Assembly: GCA_910583935.1 (NCBI GenBank) | Contig: CAJTZM010000001.1 | Coordinates: 138,335 to 202,334, forward strand | Length of the DNA: 64,000 nucleotides | Direction of reading: 5' to 3' | Source: an uncultured Oscillospiraceae bacterium | GTDB taxonomy: Bacteria > Bacillota > Clostridia > Oscillospirales > Ruminococcaceae | In this document: positions 51,522-60,211 of the stretch, piece by piece | Position numbering within the stretch: the stretch's first letter is position 1 | Layout of the letters: the number at the start of each line of letters is the position of its first letter | Notes under the pieces: generated by a model | The model's input: only the letters and a program-made list of their open reading frames with translations | Told to the model about the DNA's origin: nothing | Databases searched by the model: none | Position numbers and translations under genes: made by a program

Positions 51522-52787
51522 TCAATCTTTTTCGCTAATTACTACAACAGCAGTATAATCTCCTACAGCCCAAACAAGATCTTTTAATGGCGCTGAGATA
51601 GATACGGCCGTTCGAAATTGTCCAGTCTCTACCGAGCGTTTGCTCAAATCAATCTGCGCTACCAGGTCGTCAGACGTTAACGTCTCCAAAACCGCCGCCG
51701 GGCCGACCACTTTAACCTTGGCGATTCTGTTGGTAAGGAGCTTCGCATCATAGCCGGCAGGTTCATTGATTAAGGAAAGGTTGGTAACGGTAAATTCTTT
51801 TGCTTCCATATCCGTCCAGTCAAAGCTAACGGCTATCGTTTCAGTATGGGCCACATTGATAAAGTTCTCTGGCAGCTCCACATCAAAAGTGTAGCTGCTT
51901 TCCAGATCTAATGTTTTAAAATCAATATATCCCAAAAGAATTTCACTATATTTATCAATTTCGTCCGCCGTTCCTGCAACGGTAATTGTTTCATTCGAAA
52001 CCGTATATTTTAAATTCTTCAGATTCAGACTGGCGGGGACATTCAGAAAATCTACCTTTACCGGCAGATCAACCGTCTTTAAAATTGGTATCGTTACCTC
52101 CGCTTGCTTTACATCTATTGTCAAACCTGATGTATCAATTTCATTTCCATCCTTATCCAAAAGAAGGATATCACAAGAAAATACGGTAGTTTTGGTAAGA
52201 CTCCCTTCATGATCCACCGGCGCAACACATCTGGAAATTTTTGCAATATCTGTATCAGGCCCAGTAACTGATATCTCAGTCGGGCTGATAACAGCTTCTT
52301 CCATCAAATAGCCTTCTTCCGGAACGGTCAGCCCTTCTATCTGCAGATCCAGGCCAAATTTTTTCGTGACCATCCGATCAAATTTCAGATTCACGGTAGA
52401 CGGAGAAATCGACGAAATGGTAAAGTTTTTGCCAGACACATTTTCCGCAACCAATGGTAAAGAAAAATTACCTGCGCCATTAACAGAGGTAAGATCCACC
52501 GAAACAGCAATATCTTCTGGTTTAATGCTGCCCACAACCAGCCGCTGCCCTTCGATCGTCACATCCACAAACAAGTTTTCTTCTCCGATGGTAGTAAGCC
52601 CCATTCGCGTGATAAAGGAGGTTTGATTGTCCATTGCCACTGGAACCTCTTTGATTTCCCGTGGAATGTCCGTTTTCATATTCATCGCCGCCACAACCCA
52701 AATAATGAAGGCGATAAGCACAGAGATCACTTTAAAAAAGGTATTATTCTGCCAAAGGGACTCCAAATGGAATTTTGGATTTTTCAT
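51522..52787 (-). CDS. cdaR: CdaA regulator CdaR (YbbR repeats)
   Basis: 421 residues: one N-terminal membrane helix (about 12-32, VISVLIAFIIWVVAAMN) then four YbbR-type beta-rich extracytoplasmic repeats (LVVGSIKPEDIAVSVDL, PTEISVTGPDTDIAKI, TITVAGTADEIDKYSEI, VKVVGPAAVLETLT). It binds and modulates the c-di-AMP cyclase CdaA. Start and stop of cdaA and cdaR share ATGA, so they are coupled. glmM, the usual third gene of the operon, is not here; a terminator follows directly. Confidence 0.92.
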   Translation of the reverse strand: MKNPKFHLESLWQNNTFFKVISVLIAFIIWVVAAMNMKTDIPREIKEVPVAMDNQTSFITRMGLTTIGEENLFVDVTIEGQRLVVGSIKPEDIAVSVDLTSVNGAGNFSLPLVAENVSGKNFTISSISPSTVNLKFDRMVTKKFGLDLQIEGLTVPEEGYLMEEAVISPTEISVTGPDTDIAKISRCVAPVDHEGSLTKTTVFSCDILLLDKDGNEIDTSGLTIDVKQAEVTIPILKTVDLPVKVDFLNVPASLNLKNLKYTVSNETITVAGTADEIDKYSEILLGYIDFKTLDLESSYTFDVELPENFINVAHTETIAVSFDWTDMEAKEFTVTNLSLINEPAGYDAKLLTNRIAKVKVVGPAAVLETLTSDDLVAQIDLSKRSVETGQFRTAVSISAPLKDLVWAVGDYTAVVVISEKD

Positions 52788-53644
52788 TTTGTAATCGCCC
52801 TCCAAAATCCTGGCTTTCTATCCTCCGCCTTTTTTTCAGGCAGAAGCGTTTTTTCTAAAAGCTCACGCAGCATTTCCGCATCATAGCCACGGGTAAGCTT
52901 TCCTTCCAGCGCCACTGAAATTACGCCGTTTTCTTCGGATACGACAATAACCAGCGCATCGGAATTCTCACTCATTCCCAGTGCAGCTCTATGGCGGGTA
53001 CCCAGCTGCTTGCTGATATCATAATTATCGGAAAGCGGCAAAAAGCATCCGGCCGCATATAGCTTTCCATCCCGCAGAATCATTGCGCCGTCATGCAGTG
53101 GGGAATTATGGAAAAAGATATTGCCAATCAATTCCATGCTGGGAACTGAATCAATTACCGTACCAGTTTTTATTATCTCGCCTAAGCGGGACTTTCGCTC
53201 AATCACCATCAAGGCACCGGTTTTCTGTCTGGAAAGAACAGGCGCCGCTTCACAGATAGCGGAAATCGCTGCTTTCCACTGCTGATCTGCCGACTTTTCC
53301 TCCTGATGGGAAAAAAGATCCAGCTTTGAAATACGGCTACGGCCAACCCGCTCCAGGGCGGTGCGCAGTTCCGGCTGAAAAATAACTGCCAGAAGGATCA
53401 GTCCATTGGAAAACAAATACTGCATCGTATATTTCATGGTTTGCAGCTGCATCCAGTCCGCTAAAAAATAAGCAACGACCAACGCCAGTAATCCCTTGAC
53501 CAACTGACCGGTCCTGGTAACCTTCGCCCAGGTGATCAATTTATAGACTAAAAACGAAGTGATCAGAATATCCAGAACGTCCGTTGGCCGAAAGCTTTTT
53601 AAAACGTTTATTAAATTAATCCATGCTTCGGAAAAGCTAATCAC
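52784..53644 (-). CDS. cdaA: Diadenylate cyclase CdaA
   Basis: 286 residues; makes the second messenger c-di-AMP. Three N-terminal helices (about 15-95) precede the DAC domain with the DGA and RHR motifs, HDGAMILRDGKLYAAGCFLPL and GTRHRAALGMSE, and IVVSEENGVISVA beyond. The chosen start is GTG 53644, with AGGGGGG seven bases upstream; a longer open frame begins with TTG 53668 but lacks a site. It is coupled to cdaR. c-di-AMP regulates potassium and osmolyte balance in Firmicutes. Confidence 0.93.
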   Translation of the reverse strand: MISFSEAWINLINVLKSFRPTDVLDILITSFLVYKLITWAKVTRTGQLVKGLLALVVAYFLADWMQLQTMKYTMQYLFSNGLILLAVIFQPELRTALERVGRSRISKLDLFSHQEEKSADQQWKAAISAICEAAPVLSRQKTGALMVIERKSRLGEIIKTGTVIDSVPSMELIGNIFFHNSPLHDGAMILRDGKLYAAGCFLPLSDNYDISKQLGTRHRAALGMSENSDALVIVVSEENGVISVALEGKLTRGYDAEMLRELLEKTLLPEKKAEDRKPGFWRAITK

Positions 53645-53691
53645 GCGTCTTCCCCCCTGACTGTCCAAAACAATGTACAGGACACAAATCT

Positions 53692-53719
53692 ATTTTATCA
53701 CATCCTGCGGTGAATTCAA
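53692..53719 (-). promoter_or_regulatory. Promoter of cdaA-cdaR
   Basis: Minus strand TTGAAT (53719-53714), 16-base spacer, TAAAAT (53697-53692), 48 bases before the GTG start. It lies in the 109-base gap after ispF. Confidence 0.65.
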
Positions 53720-53753
53720 CGCTTGTTTTTAGAAAAATAGATTTTTCTTCGTC

Positions 53754-54233
53754 CTACGCATCCTTTTTTAATAGGCATACTGCGTGGGCGGAAATTCCTT
53801 CCATATTTCCGGTGAATCCCAGTCCTTCTTCTGTTGTCGCCTTAACGCTTACCCGCCCTATATCTATTTGGCAGACGCTGGAGATTTTTTCCCGCATCGG
53901 TAGTATATATGCAGCCAGCTTAGGCCGTTGGGCGACTACTGTACTATCAATATTTTCCACACGATATTCTTGCTTTTGAAGAAGCTGGACCACCGCCGCT
54001 AAAAGCTTCAGGCTGTCAGCGCCAGCATAAGCCGTATCACTATCCGGAAAGAGCTTGCCAATATCTCCTAAAGCCGCTGCGCCCAACAGTGCATCCATGA
54101 TGGCATGCAGAAGAACATCCGCGTCTGAGTGGCCTAATAATCCCATTTCAAAGGGAATTTCAATCCCGCCAACGACGCATTTTCTATCTTTTGCAAATCG
54201 GTGAACATCATAACCGTGCCCAATTCGGAACAT
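53754..54233 (-). CDS. ispF: 2-C-methyl-D-erythritol 2,4-cyclodiphosphate synthase
   Basis: 159 residues, MEP-pathway cyclase. Zinc ligands D9, H11 and H43 sit in GHGYDVHRF and DADVLLHAI. DIGKLFPD and the C-terminal KATTEEGLGFTGNMEGI are family signatures. Its start abuts the stop of ispD exactly, so the two form an ispD-ispF pair, as in many bacteria where they are adjacent or fused. dxs and ispH in this window supply other steps of the same pathway. Confidence 0.97.
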   Translation of the reverse strand: MFRIGHGYDVHRFAKDRKCVVGGIEIPFEMGLLGHSDADVLLHAIMDALLGAAALGDIGKLFPDSDTAYAGADSLKLLAAVVQLLQKQEYRVENIDSTVVAQRPKLAAYILPMREKISSVCQIDIGRVSVKATTEEGLGFTGNMEGISAHAVCLLKKDA

Positions 54234-54971
54234 TTATTCCATCCCTTCTTCCCACCCGCTTTGATAGGTCAAAATCCCCGCAGCAACCGCAAGATCCTCC
54301 GGTGTAGTGATTTTAATATTGCTGTAAGATCCCTTGACCATCTGAACCGGTATCCCCATAGATTCCAACAGCTGGCAGTCGTCGGTAAAATCCAGCGCCA
54401 AGGCAAGCGCATTTTCCATCGCTCTTTTGTAGTCGTCGACAAAAAATACCTGCGGCGTTTGGGTTAAATACAAAAATTGGCGGTCCGGCGTGGCAATAAT
54501 CCTCCCCTGCTTGTCTATCTGCTTGACAGTATCTTTTACCGGAACACCCAAAGCCGCCGCGCCGTTTTGCCTGGCTGATGCGATACACGCTTCGATATCC
54601 TCCGGCCGGACGAATGGGCGGGCGCCGTCGTGAATCGCTACAAGCCGGCTTTGGACGCAGATTTCCCGGAGCCCTTTTTCCACCGATTGCTGCCGTGTCT
54701 TTCCGCCGGTTACAATGGTCTGGATTTTTTGCAGCTGATATTCTGCGATCATCTGATGCAAAAGCGGGATCGATTCTTCCTTTGTCACTACAATTATCTC
54801 ACAGATTGAGGGAGAGATTTCGAATTTTTGCAGGGTACGAATCAAAACTGGGATACCATCGACAGAGAGAAACTGTTTGTCCAGCCCACCCATTCTTGAA
54901 GCGTTTCCAGCCGCTACAAGAATAGCGGATGTATCCGCTAATTCAATTTTCTTCTTTTTTCCAGAAAACAT
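54234..54971 (-). CDS. ispD: 2-C-methyl-D-erythritol 4-phosphate cytidylyltransferase
   Basis: 245 residues. Transfers CMP from CTP to MEP. The nucleotide-binding motif AILVAAGNASRMGG (about 16-29) is preceded by a short Lys-rich extension, and DKQFLSVDGIPVLIRTL follows. HDGARPFVRPEDI and GVPVKDTVKQI complete the signature. The ATG has GGGAGGA upstream. It directly precedes ispF without a gap. Confidence 0.95.
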   Translation of the reverse strand: MFSGKKKKIELADTSAILVAAGNASRMGGLDKQFLSVDGIPVLIRTLQKFEISPSICEIIVVTKEESIPLLHQMIAEYQLQKIQTIVTGGKTRQQSVEKGLREICVQSRLVAIHDGARPFVRPEDIEACIASARQNGAAALGVPVKDTVKQIDKQGRIIATPDRQFLYLTQTPQVFFVDDYKRAMENALALALDFTDDCQLLESMGIPVQMVKGSYSNIKITTPEDLAVAAGILTYQSGWEEGME

Positions 54972-55022
54972 GCGTATCCTCCCCTTTCATTAAAAGGTTC
55001 TTTCCCGCCATTTATCACTATA

Positions 55023-55655
55023 TTATTTTATCGGGTGACGGATAACTGTTTTACATTTTTCCGGAGCAATTTTTCGAGGATCGCTCAGATAGATTTCATG
55101 ATGGAACCGGTCCTGGGAAAAATCTTCTGCATAACCGTTTGCTGTTAAAAAATCTCCCATCCGGGCAATCGTTGCAGGTTCATCATTATAAGGGCCAACG
55201 TGCATTGCCTGTACGCAAAGTCCTTCCTCCCAGCAAAACAGTTCTGCCGGACTGGTGTCAATCTTTTTCTTTTTCGCCGCCGCCTCTTTTGCCCAATCAA
55301 ATATCTCCTGGTCAACAAATTCGGGAAGACGAATCATTGAAATCCAACAAAAGTCAGATTTACGGCTGTAATCTATGCCGGATTCCCCGTCCGGCATCCA
55401 CCAAAGCCCTTCCAGCGGCGGAACAACATAGGGAAAATACCCTTCAATGTCTCTTGCCCCTTTGTAGCTCATTTTAACGGTAAAAGAAATGCCGTACAGC
55501 ACCGATAACGCACGGGCATAAGCGCCGTCCTCTTCGTTGGGATCCCCCTGCCCCTTCACCGCGACGAAGGAGATTTTCGGTACGTCAATGATTCCCGGTT
55601 GACTTTTAGGCTGATATAAAGCTTTATACGCTTTTTTGTAATCCAATGCTTCCAT
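55023..55655 (-). CDS. GyrI-like small-molecule-binding protein
   Basis: 210 residues of the GyrI-like (SHS2-type) superfamily: PKISFVAVKGQGDPNEEDGAYARAL, YPYV-like FPYVVPPLEGLWW and MHVGPYNDEPATIARMGDFL. The last block is the family's best-conserved segment before the C-terminal HHEIYLSDPRK. Members bind small hydrophobic or drug-like molecules, or act as gyrase-inhibitor relatives. Ligand unknown. The start has GAAAGGATTG upstream and lies 49 bases past the TRIC-type gene's stop. Confidence 0.8.
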   Translation of the reverse strand: MEALDYKKAYKALYQPKSQPGIIDVPKISFVAVKGQGDPNEEDGAYARALSVLYGISFTVKMSYKGARDIEGYFPYVVPPLEGLWWMPDGESGIDYSRKSDFCWISMIRLPEFVDQEIFDWAKEAAAKKKKIDTSPAELFCWEEGLCVQAMHVGPYNDEPATIARMGDFLTANGYAEDFSQDRFHHEIYLSDPRKIAPEKCKTVIRHPIK

Positions 55656-55704
55656 TTGATCAATCCTTTCTCATAGCGATCCAGTTTTAGGAAAACATAA
55701 ACGT

Positions 55705-56370
55705 CTATTTTTCCTCCGGCCATCCTTCCGGGATCGCTACCGGCAGATTCCAAAGATATTTCGCTGCCAGCATACGAACGATAACCACGATCGCCGCGCC
55801 TAAAAGCATAGCGGCCCAATGGTTGATAAACGGGTAGGAGCAGGCATATAACACCGCGCCTAAAAACGAAGCCGAGGCATAAATTTGCTTACGCAGTACA
55901 ATCGGCGTAACGCCGGCCAGCATATCGCGGAGAATGCCGCCTCCCACCCCGGTGGTCACTCCAACAAAAATCTGCAAAAAACGATTCTCGGCAAATCCGG
56001 CGCTGATTGCTGTATTAATGCCGATTACCGTGAAAATACCAAGGCCCATAGCGTCGAGAAAATTAAAAAGCGACAAGTTTTGAATTCGATTGCTGAGGAT
56101 AATTTCCGGCTCACTTTTTCCCACGAAAAAAATCAAAGCGGAGGCCAGCGCCGCCACCAGCGCGTATACAGGGTTTCGAAAGGTATTCGGCGGCGTAATG
56201 CCAAGCAAAAGATCTCGAATTACCCCGCCGCCGACCGCTGTACAGACCCCTAAAACCAGAACGCCAAAAATATCCATTCGCCGCTGTACGGCCATTACCG
56301 CACCGGATAAAGCGAAGGCCACAGTTCCCACGATTTCTACAAAAAAGACAATGGTATCTCCAATCTCCAA
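55705..56370 (-). CDS. TRIC-type cation channel family membrane protein (YicG-like)
   Basis: 221 residues, seven membrane helices, with two similar halves. Each half has the Gly-rich pore helix motif: GVCTAVGGGVIRDLLLG in the first and GVTTGVGGGILRDMLAGV in the second. Prokaryotic TRIC homologues form K+-permeable trimers; the family was formerly UPF0126. The start overlaps no neighbour; the gene diverges from the flavin reductase gene across a consensus promoter that faces right. The leftward operon might include the GyrI-like gene downstream. Confidence 0.9.
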   Translation of the reverse strand: MEIGDTIVFFVEIVGTVAFALSGAVMAVQRRMDIFGVLVLGVCTAVGGGVIRDLLLGITPPNTFRNPVYALVAALASALIFFVGKSEPEIILSNRIQNLSLFNFLDAMGLGIFTVIGINTAISAGFAENRFLQIFVGVTTGVGGGILRDMLAGVTPIVLRKQIYASASFLGAVLYACSYPFINHWAAMLLGAAIVVIVRMLAAKYLWNLPVAIPEGWPEEK

Positions 56371-56460
56371 CCTAGAACACCCTCTTTTGTTTTGTGTTTA
56401 TTCTTATCATACTCGTTTCGCTTGTCTTTGGCAATTATGCAAAAAACAACAAAATTCGAT

Positions 56461-56489
56461 TTGACAGCATCTATTTTTTCAGCTATACT
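56461..56489 (+). promoter_or_regulatory. Sigma-A promoter of the flavin reductase-gcvH-lplA-lpd cluster
   Basis: TTGACA (56461-56466), 17-base spacer, TATACT (56484-56489): near consensus. The GGGAGG site and ATG of the first gene follow within 40 bases. Confidence 0.9.
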
Positions 56490-56528
56490 GCAAATAAAAA
56501 TGGTTATATTGATAGGGAGGTCTTTGTA

Positions 56529-57005
56529 ATGGAGCCTTTTGAAGTTGACGCCTTTGGGCTTTTTGATAAGCAGTGGGCGCTGGTCAGCGCCGGAACGCTG
56601 AAAAACTTTAATACCATGACCATCAGCTGGGGTGGGATTGGTACTTTATGGAGCCGCCCGGTTGCGACAATCTATGTAAGGCCCAGCCGCTATACATTTG
56701 AATTCCTGGAAAAAAACGATTTGTTCACCGTCAGCTTTTTTCCGGAAAAATATAAAAAAGACCTGGGGGTTCTCGGCAGCAAATCCGGGCGGGACTGTGA
56801 TAAGATAGCGCTAACGGGCCTGACGCCCAAATCCATTTCGCAGAGCGTGACTTTTGAAGAGGCTTCCGCCGCATTGATCTGCAGGAAAATATATTATCAG
56901 GATCTGGATTCAGAGCAAATACCCCGAGAGGTTCTCGCCTCTTATTATCAGACAAAAGACCTGCATCGCATGTATATTGGAGAAGTTACCGGTGTGCTTC
57001 GGTAG
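56529..57005 (+). CDS. Flavin reductase-like FMN-binding protein
   Basis: 158 residues of the flavin-reductase-like split barrel: LVSAGTLKNFNTMTISWGGIGTLWSRPVATIYV and the following FLEKNDLFTVSFFPEKYKKDLGVLGSKSGRD are typical for FMN-binding members that reduce flavins or use bound FMN. The ATG at 56529 follows GGGAGG; an upstream in-frame start at 56394 would overlap the promoter. It opens a rightward cluster with gcvH, lplA and lpd; no direct functional tie is proven. Cys and electron-donor partners are not visible. Confidence 0.85.
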   Translation: MEPFEVDAFGLFDKQWALVSAGTLKNFNTMTISWGGIGTLWSRPVATIYVRPSRYTFEFLEKNDLFTVSFFPEKYKKDLGVLGSKSGRDCDKIALTGLTPKSISQSVTFEEASAALICRKIYYQDLDSEQIPREVLASYYQTKDLHRMYIGEVTGVLR

Positions 57006-57051
57006 CTTTTACGCCGGTTATCTGAACCGATTATAAGTAAGGAGTGTTTTT

Positions 57052-57429
57052 ATGAACGTGCCAAAAGAACTTTTTTACACAAAAGAGCATGTCTGGGTCA
57101 AAAAACTGGATAACGATTCTGTCTTGGTCGGTTTGACCGATAAGGCCCAGAATGATTTAAACAGCATGGTATTCGTCAATCTTCCTTTTGTTGGGGATAG
57201 CTTTGCCGCTGACGACGTATTGTGCGATGTTGAGTCGGTCAAATCGGTGTCCGATGTATATGCGCCAGTATCCGGTACAGTGGCGAAGGTGAACGAAATA
57301 CTGATGGATACGCCGGAGTTAATCAATCAGGATCCCTACGGCGCCTGGATTGCAGAATTGGCCGGTGTTTCTGGTATGGAGAATCTTCTAAGCGCAGACG
57401 ATTATGCCGCCCAATGTGAGGATGAATAA
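57052..57429 (+). CDS. gcvH: Glycine cleavage H-like lipoyl carrier protein
   Basis: 125 residues, the normal length. The lipoylation motif DVESVKSVSDVY places the lipoyl lysine at 64, and YAPVSGTVAKVNE follows. H-proteins shuttle methylamine groups in the glycine cleavage system, and some homologues serve other lipoate-dependent enzymes. No gcvT or gcvP lies nearby. It follows the flavin reductase by 46 bases. A terminator follows before lplA, so the downstream pair is probably read-through or separate. Confidence 0.95.
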   Translation: MNVPKELFYTKEHVWVKKLDNDSVLVGLTDKAQNDLNSMVFVNLPFVGDSFAADDVLCDVESVKSVSDVYAPVSGTVAKVNEILMDTPELINQDPYGAWIAELAGVSGMENLLSADDYAAQCEDE

Positions 57430-57456
57430 AAGCATTGCTGTCAATCATAAAAGGCT

Positions 57457-57487
57457 GCGCACCTGTCAAAGCAGGTGCGCTGTTTTT
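57457..57487 (+). terminator. Hairpin terminator between gcvH and lplA
   Basis: GCGCACCTG pairs with CAGGTGCGC around a six-base loop, followed by TGTTTTTT. It may limit read-through to lplA-lpd. Confidence 0.8.
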
Positions 57488-57510
57488 TCGTTGGGGAGGG
57501 CCTATCCAAA

Positions 57511-58530
57511 ATGATTACAAATCTGCAGTTTTATCAGGGCACAAAAAATGATCCCTACGAAAATCTGGCGCTGGAATCCTTTTTTTTGCAAAACAATCCG
57601 CCGGATACCTGCATATGCTACCTCTGGCAGAATCAAAAGACGGTGGTCATCGGCAAAAATCAGAATGCCTGGCGAGAATGCAGTGTGGAGCTTTTGGAAA
57701 GTGAAGGAGGACGTTTGGCCCGGCGCCTTTCTGGCGGCGGCGCGGTTTTCCATGATCTGGGGAATCTCAATTTTACCTTTATCGCACCATTGGCGGATTA
57801 TTCGGTATCCCGTCAGCTAGACGTAATCTGCCGGGCAGTGGAGCAGTTTGGTTTAGGCATACAAAAAAGCGGCCGAAACGACCTTTTGGCCAACGGGCGC
57901 AAGTTTTCCGGAAACGCTTTTCAAAAAAGCCGCCGCTGTGGCTGCCATCACGGCACGCTGCTGGTCGACACCGATCTTGCGCAGATGTCCAGATATCTCA
58001 CAGCCTCAGCCGAAAAGCTGCAGTCAAAGGGCGTTTCATCGGTAAAATCCCGCGTTGTCAACCTAAAAGATCTGTGTCCTTCTATCACAATTGAAAGACT
58101 TTCCCAGGCAATTTTGTATGCGTTTGGGCAGGTTTACGGGCTTTCTGTACAATCTATACCGAAAACGGAGATAGACTGGGAAAGGGTGCGGAAAAAAGCA
58201 GATGTCCTTTCTTCCTGGCAATGGCGATATGGAAAGGATATCCCCTTTTCTTTTGAGCTTTCCCATCGCTTTTTCTGGGGAGAGATTCTTTTGCGCTTTG
58301 TTGTAAACAGCGGGCGGACGGTTAAGGTGCAGGTCTTTTCCGACGCGATGGACACGGATTTTATTGAAAGGATTCCTGTTCTTTTGCAGGATCTACCTGT
58401 TTCTTTCTCCGCTTTTGCCGAAGCGCTGTCCCCTTTGGCTGAAAAACCGCAGTACGCTTCTATGGTTATCGATTTGCAGAGGTTTCTAAAAAGCAGTTCT
58501 CAAATAAAACAAGGAGATGAAATCAGATGA
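57511..58530 (+). CDS. lplA: Lipoate-protein ligase A
   Basis: 339 residues. Attaches free lipoate to carrier proteins using ATP. Family blocks are RRLSGGGAVFHDLGNLNF (about 74-91), the lipoyl-adenylate site NDLLANGRKFSGNA and HHGTLLVDTDL. The large C-terminal part (about 250-339) is the accessory domain seen in E. coli-type LplA. The ATG at 57511 follows GGGGAGGG; the open frame's earlier start overlaps the terminator. It overlaps lpd by four bases, and the likely substrate is the GcvH protein encoded upstream. Confidence 0.95.
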   Translation: MITNLQFYQGTKNDPYENLALESFFLQNNPPDTCICYLWQNQKTVVIGKNQNAWRECSVELLESEGGRLARRLSGGGAVFHDLGNLNFTFIAPLADYSVSRQLDVICRAVEQFGLGIQKSGRNDLLANGRKFSGNAFQKSRRCGCHHGTLLVDTDLAQMSRYLTASAEKLQSKGVSSVKSRVVNLKDLCPSITIERLSQAILYAFGQVYGLSVQSIPKTEIDWERVRKKADVLSSWQWRYGKDIPFSFELSHRFFWGEILLRFVVNSGRTVKVQVFSDAMDTDFIERIPVLLQDLPVSFSAFAEALSPLAEKPQYASMVIDLQRFLKSSSQIKQGDEIR

Positions 58531-59936
58531 ACCAATACCAGCTGGTAGTAATCGGGGCGGGTCCCGGCGGCTATGTCGCCGCGATTCGTGCGGCCCAATT
58601 GGGCTTAAAGACCGCCGTCATTGAAAATCGAGATGTTGGGGGGACCTGCTTAAATCGCGGATGCATCCCTACAAAGGCACTGCTGCATGCATCCGAGGTG
58701 TATCGGCAAGCAAAGGAAGCCTATTCTTTGGGGGTGGATATTTTGCAGGCCAGCTATCAAATGGATCGAATACACGAAAAAAAGGAAAAAGTTGTTTTGC
58801 AGCTGCGTGGCGGTGTAGAACAGCTGTTTAAAGCGAACAAAATTGACCTAATCCGCGGCAGCGCCGCTATTTTGGCGCCGCACAAAGTTTCCGTTACCGG
58901 AGGCGAAAACAGTTTGCTTACCACCGACCATATTTTAATCGCTACCGGCTCTGTTCCGTCTTGTCCGCCGATTCCCGGCATAGACCTGCCAGGCGTTGTA
59001 AGCAGCGATCAAATTCTAGAAGGTGACCCAATAGATTATAAAAGTCTTGTGATTATTGGCGGTGGTGTAATCGGCGTGGAGTTTGCTACTTTCTATCAGA
59101 ACCTTGGTTGTGAAGTGGCGATTATTGAGGCGATGGACAGACTGCTTCCCACAATGGATCGCGAGATCTCCCAAAACCTTGGTATGATCCTAAAAAAGCG
59201 AGGCGGGTCAATCCATACCGGCGCAAGGGTCGAAAAAATCACGAAGCAAGACGGTATGCTTTTCTGTCATTTTACACAGAACGGCCAGGAGTACAGCGTA
59301 CAGGCACAGGGTATTTTAGTGGCTGTTGGCCGCCGACCAAATACAAAGGGCCTGTTTGGCTCCGAAGTTTCTATACAAATGGATCGCGGGCGTATTGTCA
59401 CTGAAAATGACTTTTCCACCTCTCTTCCCAATATCTGGGCAATTGGAGATGTGACCTCTTCTGTTCAGCTGGCACATTTGGCATCGGCCCAGGGAATTGC
59501 GGCAGCGGAACGGATTGCGGGACATCAAAGCTCTGTAGATCTTTCGGTGGTCCCCTCCTGTATTTATACCGATCCGGAGATCGCCAGTGTTGGCCTGTCC
59601 GCCGACGAGGCAAAAGCCCAGGGGATTGCAGTACAGACGGGCAAATTTTTAATGGCCGCCAACGGAAAAACGATTATTGAAGGCAAAGACCGGGGATTTA
59701 TCAAGGTGGTTTGCGACGCTGAATCAGGCGTTCTTCTTGGCGCGCAGCTGATGTGCGCTCGCGCAACCGATTTAATCGGCGAATTTGCCAACGGGATTAC
59801 CAATCATTTGACGGCAGAACAGATGCGGCGGGTTATCCGTCCCCACCCGACCTTCAGCGAAGCTATTACAGAAGCTTTCGAGGATATAGAAGGCCGCGCC
59901 ATTCATATTGCGCCCAAAAGAAAGCCGGCAAAATAA
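58527..59936 (+). CDS. lpd: Dihydrolipoyl dehydrogenase
   Basis: 469 residues. Reoxidises dihydrolipoyl groups with NAD. The FAD motif VVIGAGPGGYVAAIRAAQ (7-24) and redox-active pair C41-C46 (GGTCLNRGCIPTKALL) are present; an Arg replaces the usual Val. The NAD-binding motif is VIIGGGVIGVEFA and the interface pair is HPTFSEAITEAFED. It overlaps lplA by four bases. With gcvH and lplA it makes a lipoyl-loading and reoxidation unit, without an E1/E2 complex here. Confidence 0.96.
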   Translation: MNQYQLVVIGAGPGGYVAAIRAAQLGLKTAVIENRDVGGTCLNRGCIPTKALLHASEVYRQAKEAYSLGVDILQASYQMDRIHEKKEKVVLQLRGGVEQLFKANKIDLIRGSAAILAPHKVSVTGGENSLLTTDHILIATGSVPSCPPIPGIDLPGVVSSDQILEGDPIDYKSLVIIGGGVIGVEFATFYQNLGCEVAIIEAMDRLLPTMDREISQNLGMILKKRGGSIHTGARVEKITKQDGMLFCHFTQNGQEYSVQAQGILVAVGRRPNTKGLFGSEVSIQMDRGRIVTENDFSTSLPNIWAIGDVTSSVQLAHLASAQGIAAAERIAGHQSSVDLSVVPSCIYTDPEIASVGLSADEAKAQGIAVQTGKFLMAANGKTIIEGKDRGFIKVVCDAESGVLLGAQLMCARATDLIGEFANGITNHLTAEQMRRVIRPHPTFSEAITEAFEDIEGRAIHIAPKRKPAK

Positions 59937-59944
59937 TCGGAAGA

Positions 59945-59978
59945 TGCAAAATGCTCCTTTGCTTTTTGCAATTTTTTC
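59945..59978 (+). terminator. Probable terminator after lpd
   Basis: TGCAAAA pairs with TTTTGCA, followed by ATTTTTTC. The stem is short and A/T-rich, so strength is uncertain. The next 150 bases hold nothing I recognise before the prfB terminator. Confidence 0.6.
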
Positions 59979-60131
59979 TATCTTTATTTACACGGGCGTC
60001 ACAATCAGCTGATAGAATAAAAGCATTCCAAGGAATGATTCCTGCCGGGGCTGCCGGGTATGGGCGGAATACCGAACCGGTGGTCAGGCAGACAAACGAT
60101 TCTTCCTATACAGATAGGATTTTAATAGCAT

Positions 60132-60165
60132 AAAAACCGGCGGACGCCAAGGCTCGCCGGTTTTT
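60132..60165. terminator. Terminator of prfB (usable in both directions)
   Basis: AAAAACCGGCG pairs perfectly with CGCCGGTTTTT around a 12-base loop, 47 bases from the prfB stop. Confidence 0.88.
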
Positions 60166-60211
60166 ATTTATCTACGCTAATTTATTAGGGCTGTTTCAAG
60201 AAAATCACAAA

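Noticed and set aside
54578..54925. 115-codon rightward frame antisense to ispD
   Set aside because: It reads Arg/Gly-rich sequence opposite conserved IspD motifs and has no ribosome site.
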